This document shows, one piece after another, positions 8,872 through 17,243 of a stretch of DNA of 64,000 nt (positions within the stretch are counted from its first letter, which is position 1; every line of letters begins with the position of its first letter). Source of the stretch: ZC4RG30 sp046347045 (GTDB lineage: Bacteria; Pseudomonadota; Gammaproteobacteria; Steroidobacterales; Steroidobacteraceae). Made by a program: the position numbers and the translations under genes. The stretch spans positions 1 through 64,000 of the forward strand of contig JAXMGX010000008.1 in assembly GCA_046347045.1 (NCBI GenBank). Direction: 5' to 3'. The notes beneath the pieces are model-generated. The model saw only the letters and a program-made list of their open reading frames with translations. It had not been told where the DNA came from and did not search any database.

Positions 8872-8929
8872 CGGTGGGGTGCCCTCATCCCGGAATCGCC
8901 CGCTCGGGAGCAGGCTTGCCTCAAATATA

Positions 8930-8958
8930 TTATGAGCGGATTTCAGGGCGCAGGTTCC
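8930..8958 (-). promoter_or_regulatory. Candidate ECF-type promoter for the DUF1592 operon
   Basis: On the minus strand GGAACCT (8958-8952) is followed after 16 nt by TCATAA (8935-8930) in a locally AT-rich patch. This resembles RpoE-type ECF promoters (GGAAC element, 16-17 nt, TC-rich -10). Transcription would begin about 50 nt before the DUF1592 start codon. An ECF sigma gene lies at the left end of this window. The assignment is by eye, and a housekeeping -10 within the same AT patch is an alternative. Confidence 0.35.
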
Positions 8959-9081
8959 GTTTCGGGGCGACTTAACCGTGTCTGTCCCGGGGTCGGCGGT
9001 TCGGTGGGCGAAGGGGGAATGCCCCAGATAGGGGGGCTGGACCCCCGGCGAGGCCCCGGCCCAGCGGCTACCATCCGGCGC

Positions 9082-9453
9082 ATGCCATTCGCCTCCCATT
9101 TGCCGCCCGCGCTGGTGGCCACCGTGCTGCTGGTGCTGTCCAACGTTTTCATGACCTTCGCCTGGTACGCGCACCTGCGGAACCTGTCGGGCCGAAGCTG
9201 GATCATCGCGGCGCTGGCCTCCTGGGGCATCGCGCTGTTCGAGTACCTGCTGCAGGTGCCGGCCAACCGCATCGGCTACACCACGCTGACCCTGCCGCAG
9301 CTCAAGATCCTGCAGGAGATCGTCACGCTGGCGGTATTCGTGCCCTTCGCCGTGTTCTACATGCGCACGCCGCTGAAGCTGGACTACCTCTGGGCGGCGC
9401 TCTGCATGGTGGCCGCGGCCTGGTTCATGTTCCGCGGTGCGGTTGCAAGTTGA
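9082..9453 (+). CDS. DUF486 family membrane protein
   Basis: 123-residue integral membrane protein with four hydrophobic segments (about residues 7-28, 36-55, 72-93 and 98-118), matching the DUF486 family in length and topology. The family is related to small multidrug-resistance/DMT-like proteins, but no transport activity is established. The ATG at 9082 gives the family length; the upstream extension to 8932 is Gly/Pro-rich and non-conserved. It is divergent from the DUF1592 operon and is followed after 28 nt by the cytochrome b561 gene, so it could be co-transcribed with it. Confidence 0.85.
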   Translation: MPFASHLPPALVATVLLVLSNVFMTFAWYAHLRNLSGRSWIIAALASWGIALFEYLLQVPANRIGYTTLTLPQLKILQEIVTLAVFVPFAVFYMRTPLKLDYLWAALCMVAAAWFMFRGAVAS

Positions 9454-9481
9454 GGGTTGAAGCGGCAACACTGCGCGCGGC

Positions 9482-10048
9482 ATGGAATCCACCCCCAAGG
9501 CCGTGAAGGCCCACTACACCCGCACCGCCGTTGCGCTGCACTGGCTGGTCGCGCTGCTCATCCTGGCCGCCGTGATCCTGGGCTGGACGATGACCGGCAT
9601 GGACATCTCGCCGGCGCGGCTCAAGGCATTCAACTATCACAAGTGGATCGGCGTCACGATACTGGCGCTGGTGGTGCTGCGCCTCCTGTGGCGGCTCAGG
9701 CATCGCCCGCCGCCCCTGGAACCCATGCCCCGCTGGCAGCAGCTCGCCGCGCATGCTGGCCATGTCCTGCTGTACCTGCTGATGCTGGCGGTGCCGCTGG
9801 CGGGCTGGGTTTATTCCAATGCCGCGGGCTATCGCGTGGTGTATCTGGGAAAGCTGTCGCTGCCCAACCTGGTCGATCGCGACAAGGCGCTGGCCGACCA
9901 GTGGCACGAGGTGCACGAGCTGTTGGCCACGGTGCTGGTCGTGGTGGTGGCGCTGCATGTGCTGGCTGCCTTGCAGCACCACTTCATCCACAAGGACAAT
10001 ACGCTGCGCCGCATGCTGGGCTCCCGGCGCGAAGGAAATACCCGATGA
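9482..10048 (+). CDS. Cytochrome b561 (inner-membrane di-heme b protein)
   Basis: 188-residue cytochrome b561 with four transmembrane helices. Heme-ligand histidines are in the expected places: ALHWLV (His20) in helix 1, YHKWIG in helix 2, and HEVHELLA and ALHVLAALQHHF in the last part. It would transfer electrons from the quinone pool to a periplasmic partner. The stop overlaps the following yceI start (ATGA at 10045). A b561 gene next to yceI is a recurrent pairing, suggesting that the YceI proteins carry a lipid or quinone used with this cytochrome. Confidence 0.93.
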   Translation: MESTPKAVKAHYTRTAVALHWLVALLILAAVILGWTMTGMDISPARLKAFNYHKWIGVTILALVVLRLLWRLRHRPPPLEPMPRWQQLAAHAGHVLLYLLMLAVPLAGWVYSNAAGYRVVYLGKLSLPNLVDRDKALADQWHEVHELLATVLVVVVALHVLAALQHHFIHKDNTLRRMLGSRREGNTR

Positions 10049-10623
10049 CCAAGACTCCGATCCTGCTTGCGGCCGGCCTCGCGATGGCTGGATTGACCGT
10101 GGCCGGCCTCGCCGCGGCTCCCATCGCCGCCGACTTCAACATCACCCCTGCGGGCGGCAACAAGGTGACCGCCACGTTCAAGCAGGAGGGCGTGGAAGTC
10201 GAAACGCCATTCACGAAGTACACGGGCCGCATTGCGTACGATCCGGCCAAGGTCGCCGCCTCGACGGCGCTGCTCGAGGTGGAGACCGGGAGTTTCGACT
10301 TCGGCGATCCCGGCTACAACGCCGAAGTGCGCAAGAAATCCTGGTTCGACTCGGCCACCTATCCGAAGGCGAAATTCCAGTCCACGGCCATCAAGCCCGG
10401 CGCCGCGGGCACGTTCACGGCCGCCGGCACACTGACGCTCAAGGGTCGCGTGCTGACAGTCAACGTGCCGGTGAAGGTCGCGCCGGGAGCAAAGGGCGGA
10501 TTCGTGTTCGACGGCAGTTTCGCGATTTCCCGCAAGGCCTTTGGCATCGGCGACCCGGTGTGGGAAGGCACCGTCGATGACAAGGTCACCATCAAGTTTC
10601 ATCTGACAGGAGCAAAACAATGA
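10045..10623 (+). CDS. YceI family periplasmic lipid-binding-type protein (first copy)
   Basis: 192-residue YceI-domain protein with a signal peptide (residues 1-27, LAAAPIA). The lipocalin-like beta-barrel is recognisable from VETGSFDFGDPGYNAEVR, FDSATYPKAKF, GTLTLKGR and FHL. YceI members bind polyisoprenoid-type lipids such as quinones. This copy is more divergent than the next one, lacking the classical HSxxxFxIxH start. It overlaps the b561 stop (ATGA) and its own stop overlaps the second yceI start (ATGA at 10620), so the three genes are one translationally coupled unit. Confidence 0.9.
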   Translation: MTKTPILLAAGLAMAGLTVAGLAAAPIAADFNITPAGGNKVTATFKQEGVEVETPFTKYTGRIAYDPAKVAASTALLEVETGSFDFGDPGYNAEVRKKSWFDSATYPKAKFQSTAIKPGAAGTFTAAGTLTLKGRVLTVNVPVKVAPGAKGGFVFDGSFAISRKAFGIGDPVWEGTVDDKVTIKFHLTGAKQ

Positions 10624-11192
10624 TTCGCAAGGTTCTCATCGCGACCTCCCTGGTTGCCGCCGGTGCGGCGGTGGCGGAGCCCGCCACCTACAACATCGAC
10701 CCGGCGCACACCTATCCCTCGTTCGAGGCCGACCACATGGGTGGCATGTCGGTGTGGCGCGGCAAGTTCAACAGCTCGGCCGGCACCATCAAGCTCGACC
10801 GCGCGGCCAAGACCGGCGAAGTGAACGTGACCGTGCAAACCGCGTCGATCAATTTCGGCCACGCCGACATGGACAAGCACGCCAGGAGCGGCGACATGTT
10901 CGACGTCGAGAAATTCCCGACGGCCACCTACAAGGGCAAGTTCTCGAAGTGGAATGGCGACGTGCCCACCGAGGTGACGGGCGAGCTGACGCTGCATGGC
11001 GTGACCAAGCCGGTGAAGCTCACCATCAACAGCTTCAAGTGCGCCCAGAATCCGATGACCAAGAAGGAAACCTGCGGCGCCGATGCCGTGGCGCAGTTGA
11101 ACCGCGCCGACTTCGGCATCAACTTCGGCGCCAATTTCGGCTTCAAGATGGATGTGAAGGTGCTGATCAGCGTCGAGGCCGGCCGCGCCTGA
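10620..11192 (+). CDS. YceI family periplasmic protein (second copy)
   Basis: 190-residue YceI protein with a short signal peptide (cleavage near AAVAEP, residue 20). It has the canonical opening YNIDPAHTYPSFEADHMG and later blocks INFGHADMDKHARSGDMFD, FPTATYKGKF, GELTLHGVTKPV and NRADFGINFG. The two Cys pairs seen are KCAQ and TCGA. It probably binds an amphiphilic isoprenoid in the periplasm. Having two tandem YceI genes behind one b561 gene suggests either a heterodimer or two ligands. Confidence 0.93.
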   Translation: MIRKVLIATSLVAAGAAVAEPATYNIDPAHTYPSFEADHMGGMSVWRGKFNSSAGTIKLDRAAKTGEVNVTVQTASINFGHADMDKHARSGDMFDVEKFPTATYKGKFSKWNGDVPTEVTGELTLHGVTKPVKLTINSFKCAQNPMTKKETCGADAVAQLNRADFGINFGANFGFKMDVKVLISVEAGRA

Positions 11193-11201
11193 CGCTGTGG
11201 C

Positions 11202-13220
11202 CTACAGCCGCTGCAGCAGCGCCGGCAGGTTCTCCTCCGGCGCTTCGCAGTGGCTGCCTCTGCACAAGTAGGCCACCACGGCGCCGCGCGGCGGCTTGGT
11301 GGCCAGTGCCGCGGGCAAGCCCGCGGCATCGGCCGGCACGGCGATCACGCTGGTCCGCGGCCGCCACATTCGCTGCAGTTCCCGCCGCCAGATGTCCATC
11401 GGCCCGGCCTCGCCGCGCAGCACGATGAATTCATGCGGCTGCAGATGTTCCTCGAGCGCGGTGGCCATGTGCACCTGACCCAGAGGCGATTCGGCCAGTG
11501 ACGGCCAGGCCGCGCGCAGCGTGCGTTCCGCGGCCAGGAGGTAGCGCGGCTCCGCCAGCAGCCATCCCAGTCTCTGCAGCGCGGTGGCCGCGATGGCATT
11601 GCCGGAGGGCAGGGCGTCGTCGTGGAAGCTGCGGCTGCGGTGGATCAGCGCCTCGTGGTCGTGCGCGGTGAAGAAGAAGCCGCCGTGTTCGCGGTCCTCG
11701 AAGCGATCGAGCAGCGCATCGGCAAGCTGCGTGGCGAAGGCAAGCCATGCGGCGTCGAAGCTCACCGTGCACAGCGTGAGGATGGCGTCGATCAGCAGTG
11801 CATGGTCATCCAGATAGGCGGGCAGCCGCGCGGGGCCGCTGCGCGAAGTGGCCAGCAGGCGATCGCCGCGCCAGTGGTGATCGCGCAGGAAGTCCAGTGC
11901 GCGCGCAGCCGCGGTGGCGAAGTCCGGGCGGTCCAGAGCGCGCGCGGCGTCGGCCAGTCCCTTGATGGCGAGCGCGTTCCAGCCCGTCAGGATCTTCTCG
12001 TCCCGGCCCGGCGGCACGCGCATCGCGCGCGCTGCGAGAAGCTGGCGGCGATCTTCGGCGGCCAGCGGTGTGTCGTCGACCACGCGAAGATGCCAGCGCC
12101 CCTCGAAGTTCGCGGGGGCGGTGAGCCCGAAGCGGCGTTCCACGGCGGCCGCGCGCGAATCGCCCAGCACCTGGCGCACCTGGTCCGGTGTCCACAGATA
12201 GTAAAGACCCTCGTGGCCTTCTGAATCCGCGTCCCAGGACGAGATGAATGCGCCCTCGGGCGAGGTGAAGTCGCGCAGCAGGCATTCGCCGGTCAGCGCC
12301 GCCACCTCGGCGAAGCTGGCATCGCCGGTGGCATTGGCGGCGTCGGCATAAACCGACAGCAGCGCGCCATTGTCGTAAAGCATCTTCTCGAAATGCGGAA
12401 TCTCCCAGCGCTCGTCCACGCTGTAACGGCAGAAGCCGCCGCCGATCTGGTCGAAGAGCCCGCCTTCGGCCATGCGCTTGGCGGTGAGCGTGGCCATGAA
12501 CAGCGCCATCAGGTCGGGCGTGGGCGATGCGGCCGTGGCGTGCCAGTGCCGCAGCAGGCGCTCGATCATGCCGGCATGGGGAAACTTGGGCGCCGGTGTG
12601 AAGCCGCCATGCTCGCGGTCGAAGCGCTGTTCGAGCTGCGCGCGCAGCAACGCCAGCGGTTGGTCTGTCAACGCACCGGCGGCGGCCCCGGCAGGGGCGT
12701 CGATGCGTTGCAGGGCATCGACCAGCGCATCGGACTGTTCACGCAGTTCCGGCTGGCGTTCACGATAGAACTGCGCCACGCGTTGCAGCAGCTCGGTGAA
12801 GCCCGGCATGCCGAAGCGCGGTGCGGGCGGGAAATAAGTGCCGCCGAAGAAGGGTCGCTGGTCGTCGTGCGTGAGGAACATCGTCAGCGGCCAGCCGCCA
12901 CCACGGCGGGTCAGCAACTGGTGTGCGAGCTGGTAGATGCGGTCCACATCGGGCCGCTCCTCGCGATCCACCTTGATGTTGACGAACAGTTCGTTCATCA
13001 CCGCGGCGGTGGCCTCGTCTTCGAAGGACTCATGTGCCATCACATGGCACCAGTGGCAGGCTGCGTAGCCGATCGACAGCAGGATGGGCTTGCCGGAGGC
13101 GCGGGCGGCCGCAAAGGCCTCATCGCCCCATGCATACCAGTCAACGGGATTCGCCGCGTGTTGCAGCAGGTACGGGCTGGTCTGAAGGGCGAGCCGGTTG
13201 CGGTGTGGGGACGCGTTCAT
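11202..13220 (-). CDS. YyaL/SSP411-like thioredoxin-domain protein (DUF255)
   Basis: 672-residue protein with an N-terminal thioredoxin-like DUF255 domain (about 1-170). This contains the CHWCH motif (Cys55, Cys58 from the chosen start) and the KVDREERPDVD block. A long six-hairpin-type alpha barrel, as in N-acylglucosamine epimerase-like folds, follows. Homologues are B. subtilis YyaL and human SPATA20; their biochemical role is not settled. The ATG at 13220 is preferred to TTG at 13226. The gene is convergent with the second yceI (9 nt gap) and divergent from rlmI (34 nt apart). Confidence 0.92.
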   Translation of the reverse strand: MNASPHRNRLALQTSPYLLQHAANPVDWYAWGDEAFAAARASGKPILLSIGYAACHWCHVMAHESFEDEATAAVMNELFVNIKVDREERPDVDRIYQLAHQLLTRRGGGWPLTMFLTHDDQRPFFGGTYFPPAPRFGMPGFTELLQRVAQFYRERQPELREQSDALVDALQRIDAPAGAAAGALTDQPLALLRAQLEQRFDREHGGFTPAPKFPHAGMIERLLRHWHATAASPTPDLMALFMATLTAKRMAEGGLFDQIGGGFCRYSVDERWEIPHFEKMLYDNGALLSVYADAANATGDASFAEVAALTGECLLRDFTSPEGAFISSWDADSEGHEGLYYLWTPDQVRQVLGDSRAAAVERRFGLTAPANFEGRWHLRVVDDTPLAAEDRRQLLAARAMRVPPGRDEKILTGWNALAIKGLADAARALDRPDFATAAARALDFLRDHHWRGDRLLATSRSGPARLPAYLDDHALLIDAILTLCTVSFDAAWLAFATQLADALLDRFEDREHGGFFFTAHDHEALIHRSRSFHDDALPSGNAIAATALQRLGWLLAEPRYLLAAERTLRAAWPSLAESPLGQVHMATALEEHLQPHEFIVLRGEAGPMDIWRRELQRMWRPRTSVIAVPADAAGLPAALATKPPRGAVVAYLCRGSHCEAPEENLPALLQRL

Positions 13221-13254
13221 CTTCAAGGGTGCGATGCCTTAGAATCGCGAGACT

Positions 13255-14472
13255 ATGACAGATTCGAGCAGCACCATCCTGCCGCCGCTGGTGCTGAAAC
13301 GCCATGAGGATGCCCGTATCCGAGCGGGACATTGCTGGGTGTTTTCCAATGAGGTGGATGCGGCGCGCACGCCGCTGACCGGCATCGCCGCGGGCGCCGC
13401 CGTGCGCGTGCTCGACAGTCGCGGGCGTTTCCTGGGCCATGCGCTGTTCAATCCGCATGCGCTGATCTGCGCGCGCGTGATGAGCCGGGCCGAGGAATCG
13501 CCCATCGGCCCGGAGCTGATCGCCGGCAGCCTGGCCGCTGCCCTGCGGCTGCGCGAGCGCTATGTGGGCGGCGCGCACTACCGGTTGGTGTACGGGGAGT
13601 CCGACAATCTGCCCGGGCTGGTGGTCGACCGCTACGGCGACGTGCTGGTGGGGCAGATCGCCACACTGGCGATGGACATGCGTCGTTCCGAAATCGAAGC
13701 CGGACTGCAGGCGCTGCTGCCGGGCACGCGGCTGGTGTGGAAGAACGACGGCAATTCGCGCGACCTGGAGAATCTGCCGCGCGGGATCGACAGCGTGCAG
13801 GGCGCGGTGCCCGATTCGCTCGAGGTGCTGGAGGCGGGGTTGCGATTCCAGGTGCCGCTGGCCGAGGGGCAGAAGACCGGCTGGTTCTACGACCAGTGGG
13901 CCAATCGCGCCGAACTTCGGAGGCTGCTGGCCTCGCCGCAACTCGCGGGCGCGCGCGTGCTGGACGTGTGCAGCTACGTCGGCGGCTGGGCGGTTTCGGC
14001 GCTGGCCGCGGGTGCCGCATCGGCGCTGTGCGTGGACTCATCGGCGACGGCGCTGGAATGGGCCCAACGCAATGCCCGCGCCAACGGACATGAGCTGGCG
14101 GTGGAACGTGGCGATGCCTTCGACGTGCTCGCCGCACTGGGCAAGGCGGGGCAGCGGTTCGACGTGCTCATCGTCGATCCGCCGGCCTTCGTGAAGCGGC
14201 GCAAGGATCTGCCGCAGGGTGCCGCGGCTTACCGCAAGCTCAACCAGCTTGCGCTGCAGCTCGCCGGCGATGAGGCGCTGCTGGTGAGCTGTTCCTGCTC
14301 GTGGCACCTGCCGGCTGAAGCCCTGCCCGAGCTGCTGCAGTCGGCCGCACAGCATGCGGGTCGCAGCCTCAGGCTGATCGCAAGCCTCGGGCAGTCCCCC
14401 GATCATCCCGTGCACCCGGCCATGCCGGAGACACGCTACCTGAAGGCCGTGTTCGGCCACGTTTCCCGATAG
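13255..14472 (+). CDS. rlmI: Class I rRNA methyltransferase RlmI-like (23S rRNA m5C)
   Basis: 405-residue SAM-dependent methyltransferase. The N-terminal PUA-like domain (residues 1-85, LKRHEDARIRAGHCWVFSNE) is followed by a central EEH linker and a Rossmann methyltransferase domain. That domain has VLDVCSYVGGWA (SAM loop), IVDPPAF with the catalytic-loop DPP, and SCSCSWHL near the C-terminus. E. coli RlmI makes m5C1962 in 23S rRNA, and the length and domain order match. The gene is followed by lgt after 10 nt, so it may start the lgt-thyA-SET-folA unit. Confidence 0.9.
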   Translation: MTDSSSTILPPLVLKRHEDARIRAGHCWVFSNEVDAARTPLTGIAAGAAVRVLDSRGRFLGHALFNPHALICARVMSRAEESPIGPELIAGSLAAALRLRERYVGGAHYRLVYGESDNLPGLVVDRYGDVLVGQIATLAMDMRRSEIEAGLQALLPGTRLVWKNDGNSRDLENLPRGIDSVQGAVPDSLEVLEAGLRFQVPLAEGQKTGWFYDQWANRAELRRLLASPQLAGARVLDVCSYVGGWAVSALAAGAASALCVDSSATALEWAQRNARANGHELAVERGDAFDVLAALGKAGQRFDVLIVDPPAFVKRRKDLPQGAAAYRKLNQLALQLAGDEALLVSCSCSWHLPAEALPELLQSAAQHAGRSLRLIASLGQSPDHPVHPAMPETRYLKAVFGHVSR

Positions 14473-14482
14473 AATCCCGCAG

Positions 14483-15313
14483 ATGCTGCACTACCCCAAC
14501 ATCAGTCCGATCGCCATTTCGCTGGGGCCCGTGCAGATCCACTGGTACGGCATCATGTACGTGGTGGCCTTCGGCGTGGCCTGGTGGCTGGCGCGGCGGC
14601 AGGCAGCGCGACCGGGCAGCACCTGGAAGGCCGAGGATGTCGATGACTTCATCTTCTGGTGCATGGTGGGCGTCATCGTCGGCGGCCGAGTCGGCTATGT
14701 GCTGATCTACGTGCTGGGCTTCCAGCCCGAACTGCTGCGCGAGGACTGGCTGTATCCGCTGAAGCTGTGGAAGGGGGGCATGTCCTTCCACGGGGGTCTT
14801 CTGGGTGTGATCGTCGCCATGGCGCTGTTCGCGCGCCGGCGTGGCCGCCACGTGCTCGACGTGTTCGATTTCGCCGCGCCGCTTCCCGGCATCGGCATTT
14901 TCGCCGTGCGCATCGGCAACTTCATCAACAGCGAGCTGTGGGGCGCACCCACCGACTGGAAATACGGCTTCCTGGTGCCCGATCCTTCCACCGGCCAGCT
15001 CATCGGCCGCCACGCGTCACAACTCTACGAGGCCTTCTTCGAGGGCCTGGTGATGTTCGCGCTGGTGTGGTGGGTGGCGCGCAAGCCCCGCCCGCGCGGC
15101 ACGCTCGCCGGGTTGTTCCTGGTCTGGTACGCGCTGGTGCGCATCGGCGTGGAGTTCGTGCGCGTGCCTGACGCGCAGATCGGCTACCTGATGCAGGACT
15201 GGCTGACGATGGGGCAGGTGCTGTCCTGGCCCATGTTGCTGGCCGGCCTGTGGCTGCTGCTGCAGGGGCGCCTGCAGCGCCAGCCTTCGGGCAACTACGC
15301 GGCGCGGGCGTGA
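14483..15313 (+). CDS. lgt: Prolipoprotein diacylglyceryl transferase
   Basis: 276-residue integral membrane enzyme that transfers diacylglycerol from phosphatidylglycerol to the lipobox cysteine of prolipoproteins. The Lgt signature RIGNFINSELWGAPT (near residues 143-157) and the HGGLLG block with its essential His are present, as are about seven hydrophobic segments. Length agrees with the family. The stop overlaps the thyA GTG start (GTGA at 15310), as in many gammaproteobacteria where lgt and thyA are neighbours. Confidence 0.97.
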   Translation: MLHYPNISPIAISLGPVQIHWYGIMYVVAFGVAWWLARRQAARPGSTWKAEDVDDFIFWCMVGVIVGGRVGYVLIYVLGFQPELLREDWLYPLKLWKGGMSFHGGLLGVIVAMALFARRRGRHVLDVFDFAAPLPGIGIFAVRIGNFINSELWGAPTDWKYGFLVPDPSTGQLIGRHASQLYEAFFEGLVMFALVWWVARKPRPRGTLAGLFLVWYALVRIGVEFVRVPDAQIGYLMQDWLTMGQVLSWPMLLAGLWLLLQGRLQRQPSGNYAARA

Positions 15314-16104
15314 AGGCCTACCTCGAGCTGCTGCGCGCCATCCGCGAGCGTGGCACGCGCAAGGCCGACCGCACCGGCACCGGCACGCTGTCGCTGTTCG
15401 GCTGGCAGATGCGCTTCGATCTGGCCGAGGGCTTCCCGCTGGTCACCACCAAGCGCGTGCATGTTCCGTCGGTGGTGCACGAGCTGCTGTGGTTCCTGCG
15501 CGGCGAGACCAACACGCGCTACCTGCGCGAGCAGGGCGTGACCATCTGGGATGAATGGGCCGACGCGGATGGCGAGCTGGGGCCGGTGTATGGCGCGCAG
15601 TGGCGGGCCTGGGGCGCCGCCGACGGGCGCAGCATCGACCAGCTCGCGCAGGTGATCGACACGCTGAAGAAGAACCCGGATTCCCGCCGCATGGTGGTCA
15701 GTGCCTGGAATGTGGGCGAGCTCGACCGGATGGCGCTGTTGCCCTGCCATGCGCTGTTCCAGTTCTACGTGGCCGAGGGGCGGCTGTCATGCCAGCTCTA
15801 CCAGCGCAGCGCCGATGTGTTCCTGGGCGTGCCTTTCAATATCGCCTCGTACGCGCTGTTGACGCACATGGTGGCGCAGCAGTGCGACCTCACGCCCGGC
15901 GATTTCATCTGGACCGGGGGCGACTGCCATCTGTACCTCAATCATCTGGCGCAGGCCGACCTGCAGCTCGCGCGCGTGCCGCTGGCGTTGCCGGCATTGC
16001 GGCTGCGGCGTCGGCCGCCCACACTTTTCGACTACCAAGCAGAGGACATCGAATTCGTGAACTACCAGCATCTCGCGCCCATCAAGGCGCCCGTGGCGGT
16101 CTGA
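15310..16104 (+). CDS. thyA: Thymidylate synthase
   Basis: 264 residues, the same length as E. coli ThyA. It converts dUMP to dTMP using methylenetetrahydrofolate. The active-site Cys lies in LPCHALFQFYV. The dUMP-binding block QRSADVFLGVPFNIASYALL, the folate-site GDCHLYLNH and the C-terminal IKAPVAV are all present. The start is GTG at 15310, overlapping the lgt stop. The product dihydrofolate is recycled by the DHFR encoded two genes later. Confidence 0.97.
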   Translation: MKAYLELLRAIRERGTRKADRTGTGTLSLFGWQMRFDLAEGFPLVTTKRVHVPSVVHELLWFLRGETNTRYLREQGVTIWDEWADADGELGPVYGAQWRAWGAADGRSIDQLAQVIDTLKKNPDSRRMVVSAWNVGELDRMALLPCHALFQFYVAEGRLSCQLYQRSADVFLGVPFNIASYALLTHMVAQQCDLTPGDFIWTGGDCHLYLNHLAQADLQLARVPLALPALRLRRRPPTLFDYQAEDIEFVNYQHLAPIKAPVAV

Positions 16105-16106
16105 TC

Positions 16107-16718
16107 ATGGCAGCGAAGAAGAAGGCGGGCCGCAAGGCCGCCAACAAGTGGCTCGTCGTCCGTCGTTCGAAGGTGCACGGCAATGGCTGCTTCGCGCGGC
16201 GCTTCATTCCCAAGGGCACCCGCATCATCGAGTACCTGGGCGAGCGCATGTCGCACAAGGAAGCCGACCGTCGCTACGAGAACGAGGACGCGGGCAACAA
16301 CCACACCTTCCTGTTCATCGCCGACCGGCGCACCGTGATCGATGCCACCGTGGGCGGCAACGAGGCCCGCTGGATCAACCATAGCTGCGATGGCAACTGC
16401 GAATCGGAGATCGAGAAGAGCCGCGTGTTCATCGACGCCCGCCGCGACATCGAGAAGGGCGAGGAGCTGGGCTACGACTACCAGATCGGCCGCGACAAGA
16501 GCGATCCGCCCAATGTGGACGAGATCTATGCCTGTCGCTGCGGCTCGCCCAAGTGCCGCGGTTCCATGCTGTGGCCGCCCAAGCGCAGGAAGAAGGCCGC
16601 GGCGAAGAAGCGCAAGGCTGCGACGCGCCGCTCCGCGGCCAGGACCACCCGCCGCGCCGCGCCGAAGACAGCCGGCAAGTCCCGGCGCAGGACCGGCACG
16701 GCCCGCGCGCGCGCATGA
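16107..16718 (+). CDS. SET-domain protein lysine methyltransferase with histone-H1-like basic tail
   Basis: 203-residue protein. Residues about 15-150 form a SET domain: KVHGNGCFARRFIPKGTRIIEY, RWINHSCDGNC (the knot-forming NHSC motif), EELGYDY, and a post-SET Cys cluster CRCGSPKCRG. About 50 C-terminal residues are almost only Lys, Arg and Ala, with a matching short Lys-rich N-terminus, like linker histone tails, suggesting nucleic-acid binding. It would methylate lysines of a protein substrate using SAM. It starts 2 nt after thyA and its stop overlaps the folA start (ATGA), so its expression is tied to folate genes; no functional reason for this is known to me. Confidence 0.93.
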   Translation: MAAKKKAGRKAANKWLVVRRSKVHGNGCFARRFIPKGTRIIEYLGERMSHKEADRRYENEDAGNNHTFLFIADRRTVIDATVGGNEARWINHSCDGNCESEIEKSRVFIDARRDIEKGEELGYDYQIGRDKSDPPNVDEIYACRCGSPKCRGSMLWPPKRRKKAAAKKRKAATRRSAARTTRRAAPKTAGKSRRRTGTARARA

Positions 16719-17203
16719 GGCTTTCGGCCGTTGTCGCGGCGTCTGACAACGACGTCATCGGCCGCGACAACGCGCTGCCCTGGCACCAGCCAGCGGACCT
16801 GGCCTATTTCAAGCGCGTGACCATGGGCAAACCCATGCTCATGGGTCGCAAGACCTACGAGTCCATCGGCCGGCCGTTGCCGGGTCGGCGCAATCTGGTG
16901 CTCACCCGCGGCGGCTTCAGCGCGCCCGGCATCGAGGTTGTGGCGTCGATCGAAGAGGCGCTGGCGCGCACGGCCGGTGCGGCCGAGATGATGGTGATTG
17001 GCGGGGCGGAGGTGTTCCGCCTTGCCATGCCCTGGCTGGACCACATGCACCTGACACGCGTGCACACAGTGATCGATGGCGACGTGTTCCTGCCGCGGCT
17101 TGCGCCGGGTGACTGGCGCGAGGTGCGCCGCGAGGATCATCCGGCCGATGCTCGCAATCCGCTGGCCATGACCTTCATCGAGCTGGAACGCGTGCGGCAC
17201 TGA
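16715..17203 (+). CDS. folA: Dihydrofolate reductase
   Basis: 162-residue DHFR. It reduces dihydrofolate made by ThyA to tetrahydrofolate with NADPH. Visible family features are NALPWHQPADLAYFKRVTMG with the substrate-binding Asp, GRKTYESIGRPLPGRRN, and MVIGGAEVFRLAMP. The start ATG overlaps the SET gene stop (ATGA), completing the lgt-thyA-SET-folA chain. The end lies 40 nt from the convergent kmo gene; no T-tailed hairpin is obvious between them. Confidence 0.96.
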   Translation: MRLSAVVAASDNDVIGRDNALPWHQPADLAYFKRVTMGKPMLMGRKTYESIGRPLPGRRNLVLTRGGFSAPGIEVVASIEEALARTAGAAEMMVIGGAEVFRLAMPWLDHMHLTRVHTVIDGDVFLPRLAPGDWREVRREDHPADARNPLAMTFIELERVRH

Positions 17204-17243
17204 GGCCGCGGGCGGGGTTGCGGGTGCCGCAGCAGGGCGCCGG

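Noticed and set aside
6352..9498. 1048-residue reading of the DUF1592 gene
   Set aside because: The signal peptide and first heme domain begin at ATG 8871; upstream sequence covers the divergent DUF486 gene and its promoter region.
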